Assembly: GCF_001645105.1 (NCBI RefSeq)
Contig: NZ_LKEG01000052.1
Location: 444,970-508,969 of the forward strand
Length of the DNA stretch: 64,000 nucleotides
From: Pseudomonas marginalis
GTDB taxonomy: Bacteria > Pseudomonadota > Gammaproteobacteria > Pseudomonadales > Pseudomonadaceae
Reading direction: 5' to 3'
Position 1 is the first letter of the stretch. Each line of letters opens with the position of its first letter. Under the pieces are notes generated by a model. That model had not been told where the DNA came from. It saw only the letters and a list, made by a program, of their open reading frames with translations, and ran no database searches. A program made the position numbers and the translations under genes. Below are positions 61,898-64,000 of the stretch, one piece after another.

Positions 61898-62025
61898 AAA
61901 CTATTGGTCTGGTGAATGATCACACTTGTCACATGGCACGTGCACCTTAAGAGTGGGCGGACTAGAGCGTTTTGTGCGGGCTTGGCCTAGAATTGGCCAT
62001 CTGTTTGCCTCGCTCCGGAGACGTC

Positions 62026-62496
62026 ATGACCCCCGCATTGGATTTGTTGAAAAAAGTTCGCGCCGAACATCGAATCCACAGTTACGAACATGATCCCAAG
62101 GCTGCTTCGTATGGGCTGGAGGCCGCGGAAAAATTGGGCCTCGACCCGGCGCAGGTGTTCAAGACCTTGCTGGCCAGCAGCGAGAAGGGCGAATTGTTGG
62201 TGGCGGTGGTGCCGGTCGTCGGAAGTCTGGATTTAAAAGCCCTGGCTCACGCGGCAGGCGTCAAGAAAGTTGAAATGGCCGACCCGGCAGCGGCGCAGCG
62301 TTCCACCGGCTACCTGCTAGGTGGTATCAGCCCGCTGGGGCAGAAGAAGCGTTTGCGCACGTTTATTGATGTGACGGCGCAGCCATTCGCAACGATTTTT
62401 GTGAGCGCGGGGAGGAGGGGCTTGGAGGTTGAATTGCCGGCGGTGGTGCTGGCGGAGCATACCCAGGCCAAGTTCGCGCCGATTGGTCGCGCCTGA
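62026..62496 (+). CDS. ybaK: YbaK-family aminoacyl-tRNA deacylase
   Basis: This 156-residue protein of the YbaK/ProX editing family has KAASYGLEAAEKLGLDPAQVFKTLLA and KKRLRTFIDVTA. It hydrolyses mischarged Cys-tRNA(Pro) in trans. ATG 62026 follows GGAG at five bases; an upstream extension to 61972 is not conserved. It is divergent from glpF, and the 328-base gap between them holds the glpF control region described separately. Confidence 0.9.
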   Translation: MTPALDLLKKVRAEHRIHSYEHDPKAASYGLEAAEKLGLDPAQVFKTLLASSEKGELLVAVVPVVGSLDLKALAHAAGVKKVEMADPAAAQRSTGYLLGGISPLGQKKRLRTFIDVTAQPFATIFVSAGRRGLEVELPAVVLAEHTQAKFAPIGRA

Positions 62497-62524
62497 GATC
62501 CGCCTTCGAAGGCTACCGAGGTCC

Positions 62525-62611
62525 AATGTGGGACTTGCTCCCGATAGCAGTCTATCAGCCAGCTTATCTGTGACTGATACACCGCTATCGGCAGCAAGCC
62601 CCTCTCACATT
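62525..62611. repeat. Degraded REPIN, type A
   Basis: The arms AATGTGGGACTTGCTCCC and GGCAGCAAGCCCCTCTCACA match the type A REPINs, but the left arm has lost the GGGGGC segment, so the outer stem is shortened. It lies between the convergent ybaK and ABC ATPase genes. Confidence 0.8.
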
Positions 62612-62626
62612 ATTGACCTGGTTTCG

Positions 62627-63736
62627 TCAGTGAGCGGCGCTGTGGCGCCGCACGCCGGACTCGCTCTGAGGAATCTGCGCCGCCGTGCTGCCGGACGCCT
62701 GGAACAACACCAAGTGTTCGGCCGCCACCCGAATCCCCACATCCGCGCCCACCTGATGGTCTGCATGGCTGGGGAAAATCGATTCCAGCTGTGCGCCCGT
62801 CGGCAGTTGCAGGCGGTACAACGTCGAAGCGCCGAGGAAGGTCTTGCCGACGATCCGTGCTTTCAAGGCGCTGTCGGGTGCGTAGACGATGTCATCCGGG
62901 CGCAGTAGCACGTCCACCGCGCCGCCGGTAGGCCAGGTGTAGGCACGGTTGCCGCGCAGCTCACCCAGTTCGGTGCTGACCGATTCCGGCGAGCTCAATT
63001 GGCCACGAATGAAGTAACCCTGGCCGATAAAACTCGCGACGTAGGGTGTCTGCGGTTCGTGATACAGGTTGTAGGGCGTGTCCCACTGCTCAAGCCGGCC
63101 TTCCTTGAACACACCCACCTGGTCGCTGACGGCAAAGGCTTCTTCCTGGTCATGGGTGACCAGGATCGCACTGGTGCCGCGCGCCTTGAGGATGTCGCGC
63201 ACCTCGTGGCTGAGCTTGCGCCGCAACTCGCCATCCAGGTTGGAGAAGGGTTCATCCAGTAGCAGCAATGCGGGCTCCGGCGCCAGGGCGCGGGCGAGGG
63301 CTACACGTTGTTGCTGGCCACCAGAAAGCTCATGGGGGAAACGCTTGCCCAGGTTCTTCAGGTTTACCAGTTCGAGCAATTCAGCGACCACGCGGTCTTT
63401 TTGCGGGTGTTTGCGAATGCCGAAGGCAATGTTGTCAGCGACGCTGAGGTGAGGAAACAGCGCGTAGTCCTGAAACACCATGCCAATACGACGTTTCTCC
63501 GGTGCCAGGGTGAACCCGGCACTCGAGATGACTTCACCGGCCAGGCTGATTTCGCCCTCGTGCACCGGTTCAAAGCCGGCAATCGCGCGCAGGGTGGTGG
63601 TTTTTCCGCAGCCCGAGGAGCCCAGCAGGCAACCGATATCACCCGCATTGAGGTGCAGGTTGAGGTTCTGCACCACCCGTTGATCTTGATAGCCGCATGC
63701 CAGATTGCGCAGGTTCAGCAGTAATTCATGGCTCAT
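62627..63736 (-). CDS. FbpC-type ABC transporter ATP-binding protein
   Basis: The 369-residue ATPase has Walker A GSSGCGKTTT, signature LSGGQQQRVALARAL and Walker B LLLDEPFSNLD, plus a C-terminal TOBE-like domain (VDVLLRPDDIVYAPD). This is the ferric iron/sulfate/polyamine importer type; the FbpC-like sequence suggests iron(III), but the matching permease and binding protein are not adjacent. Its ATG overlaps the argF stop (ATGA), a coupling also found in P. aeruginosa. The substrate is uncertain. Confidence 0.8.
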   Translation of the reverse strand: MSHELLLNLRNLACGYQDQRVVQNLNLHLNAGDIGCLLGSSGCGKTTTLRAIAGFEPVHEGEISLAGEVISSAGFTLAPEKRRIGMVFQDYALFPHLSVADNIAFGIRKHPQKDRVVAELLELVNLKNLGKRFPHELSGGQQQRVALARALAPEPALLLLDEPFSNLDGELRRKLSHEVRDILKARGTSAILVTHDQEEAFAVSDQVGVFKEGRLEQWDTPYNLYHEPQTPYVASFIGQGYFIRGQLSSPESVSTELGELRGNRAYTWPTGGAVDVLLRPDDIVYAPDSALKARIVGKTFLGASTLYRLQLPTGAQLESIFPSHADHQVGADVGIRVAAEHLVLFQASGSTAAQIPQSESGVRRHSAAH

Positions 63737-64000
63737 GCGTGGTGGTAAGACGGCGGGACGAGAAATTCGAGCAACGCCTTTTGCGCATGCAGGCGGTTTT
63801 CAGCCTGGTCCCAGGCGACCGAACGTGGGTCGTCGAGCAGGTCGAGGCTGATTTCCTCGCCACGGTGGGCGGGCAGGCAGTGCATGAACAGTACGTCCGG
63901 CGCGGCCAGGTCGAGCAGTTCGCGGGTGACCTGGTACGGCGCAAACAAGGCCAGGCGCTTGGCGGTTTCGTCTTCCTGGCCCATGGAGGTCCAGACGTCG
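63733..64000 (-). CDS. argF: Ornithine carbamoyltransferase, 3' part (runs off the window)
   Basis: The last 88 codons and TGA stop are present. They contain HCLPAHRGEEI, the ornithine-binding HCLP motif of anabolic ornithine carbamoyltransferases, and the upstream segment WTSMGQEDET, typical of the 240s loop. The enzyme makes citrulline from ornithine and carbamoyl phosphate for arginine synthesis. The 5' end lies beyond base 64000. The stop overlaps the ABC ATPase start. Confidence 0.92.
   Translation of the reverse strand, partial: DVWTSMGQEDETAKRLALFAPYQVTRELLDLAAPDVLFMHCLPAHRGEEISLDLLDDPRSVAWDQAENRLHAQKALLEFLVPPSYHHA

Overview
The window is a stretch of a Pseudomonas chromosome, most likely from the P. 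fluorescens group. Support comes from the GC-rich, densely coding sequence, the acidic amino acid transport set aatJQMP with aauRS, the glpFKRD set with glpM, MetR, an argF/ABC-ATPase gene pair, and two families of REP/REPIN repeats in the intergenic gaps. No rRNA, tRNA, CRISPR array, insertion sequence or prophage was seen.

Layout. 1-1175: a tandem pair of fimbrial adhesin-like genes, the first cut by the window edge. 1177-4290: a large bifunctional-type penicillin-binding protein. 4388-9619: a 1743-residue toxin-like protein ending in a candidate Cys/His/Asp domain. 10096-11505: a ProY-like permease. 11524-18036: a 2170-residue leucine-rich-repeat NEL-type E3 ubiquitin ligase. 18100-21179: OpgC, a 32-codon reading frame and an FMN glutamate-synthase-like protein. 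21364: zinc-independent L31 behind a Zur box. 21657-29266: a signalling cluster with hybrid REC-kinase, kinase, di-haem peroxidase and REC-GGDEF-EAL on the minus strand, and a REC-HD protein on the plus strand. 29263-31160: NUDIX, GNAT and metR. 31249-36771: a third giant toxin-like protein. 36958-40570: a hydrolase, a FrnE-like DsbA protein, and a coupled trio of ureohydrolase-fold enzyme plus two four-helix transporters. 40664: MipA/OmpV barrel. 41663-49009: a six-gene operon with HAD phosphatase, class III aminotransferase, hydrolase, GNAT/FemAB-like transferase, sensor kinase and sigma-54 activator. 49135-56275: glpM, aauR, aauS and aatPMQJ. 56580-61697: glpD, glpR, glpK, glpF. 62026-64000: ybaK, an FbpC-type ATPase and the 3' end of argF.

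How the genes work together. AauS/AauR should sense acidic amino acids and activate aatJQMP. The aatJ promoter region has a clear sigma-54 site and two boxes matching the AauR palindrome. The glp genes import, phosphorylate and oxidise glycerol under GlpR, with candidate operators visible. Crc/Hfq-type A-rich motifs precede proY, aatJ and glpF, as expected for uptake genes under catabolite repression.

The best candidate for an undescribed system is the operon at 41663-49009. It encodes four enzymes plus its own kinase and sigma-54 activator. Its promoter has a strong -24/-12 element and, about 100 bases upstream of the predicted start, a repeated TTGTAGC inverted array where an activator would bind. 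The layout suggests a self-regulated pathway whose product or substrate is sensed by its own kinase. Next are the ureohydrolase-fold enzyme with its paired half-size transporters, and the C-terminal cysteine domain of the 1743-residue protein.
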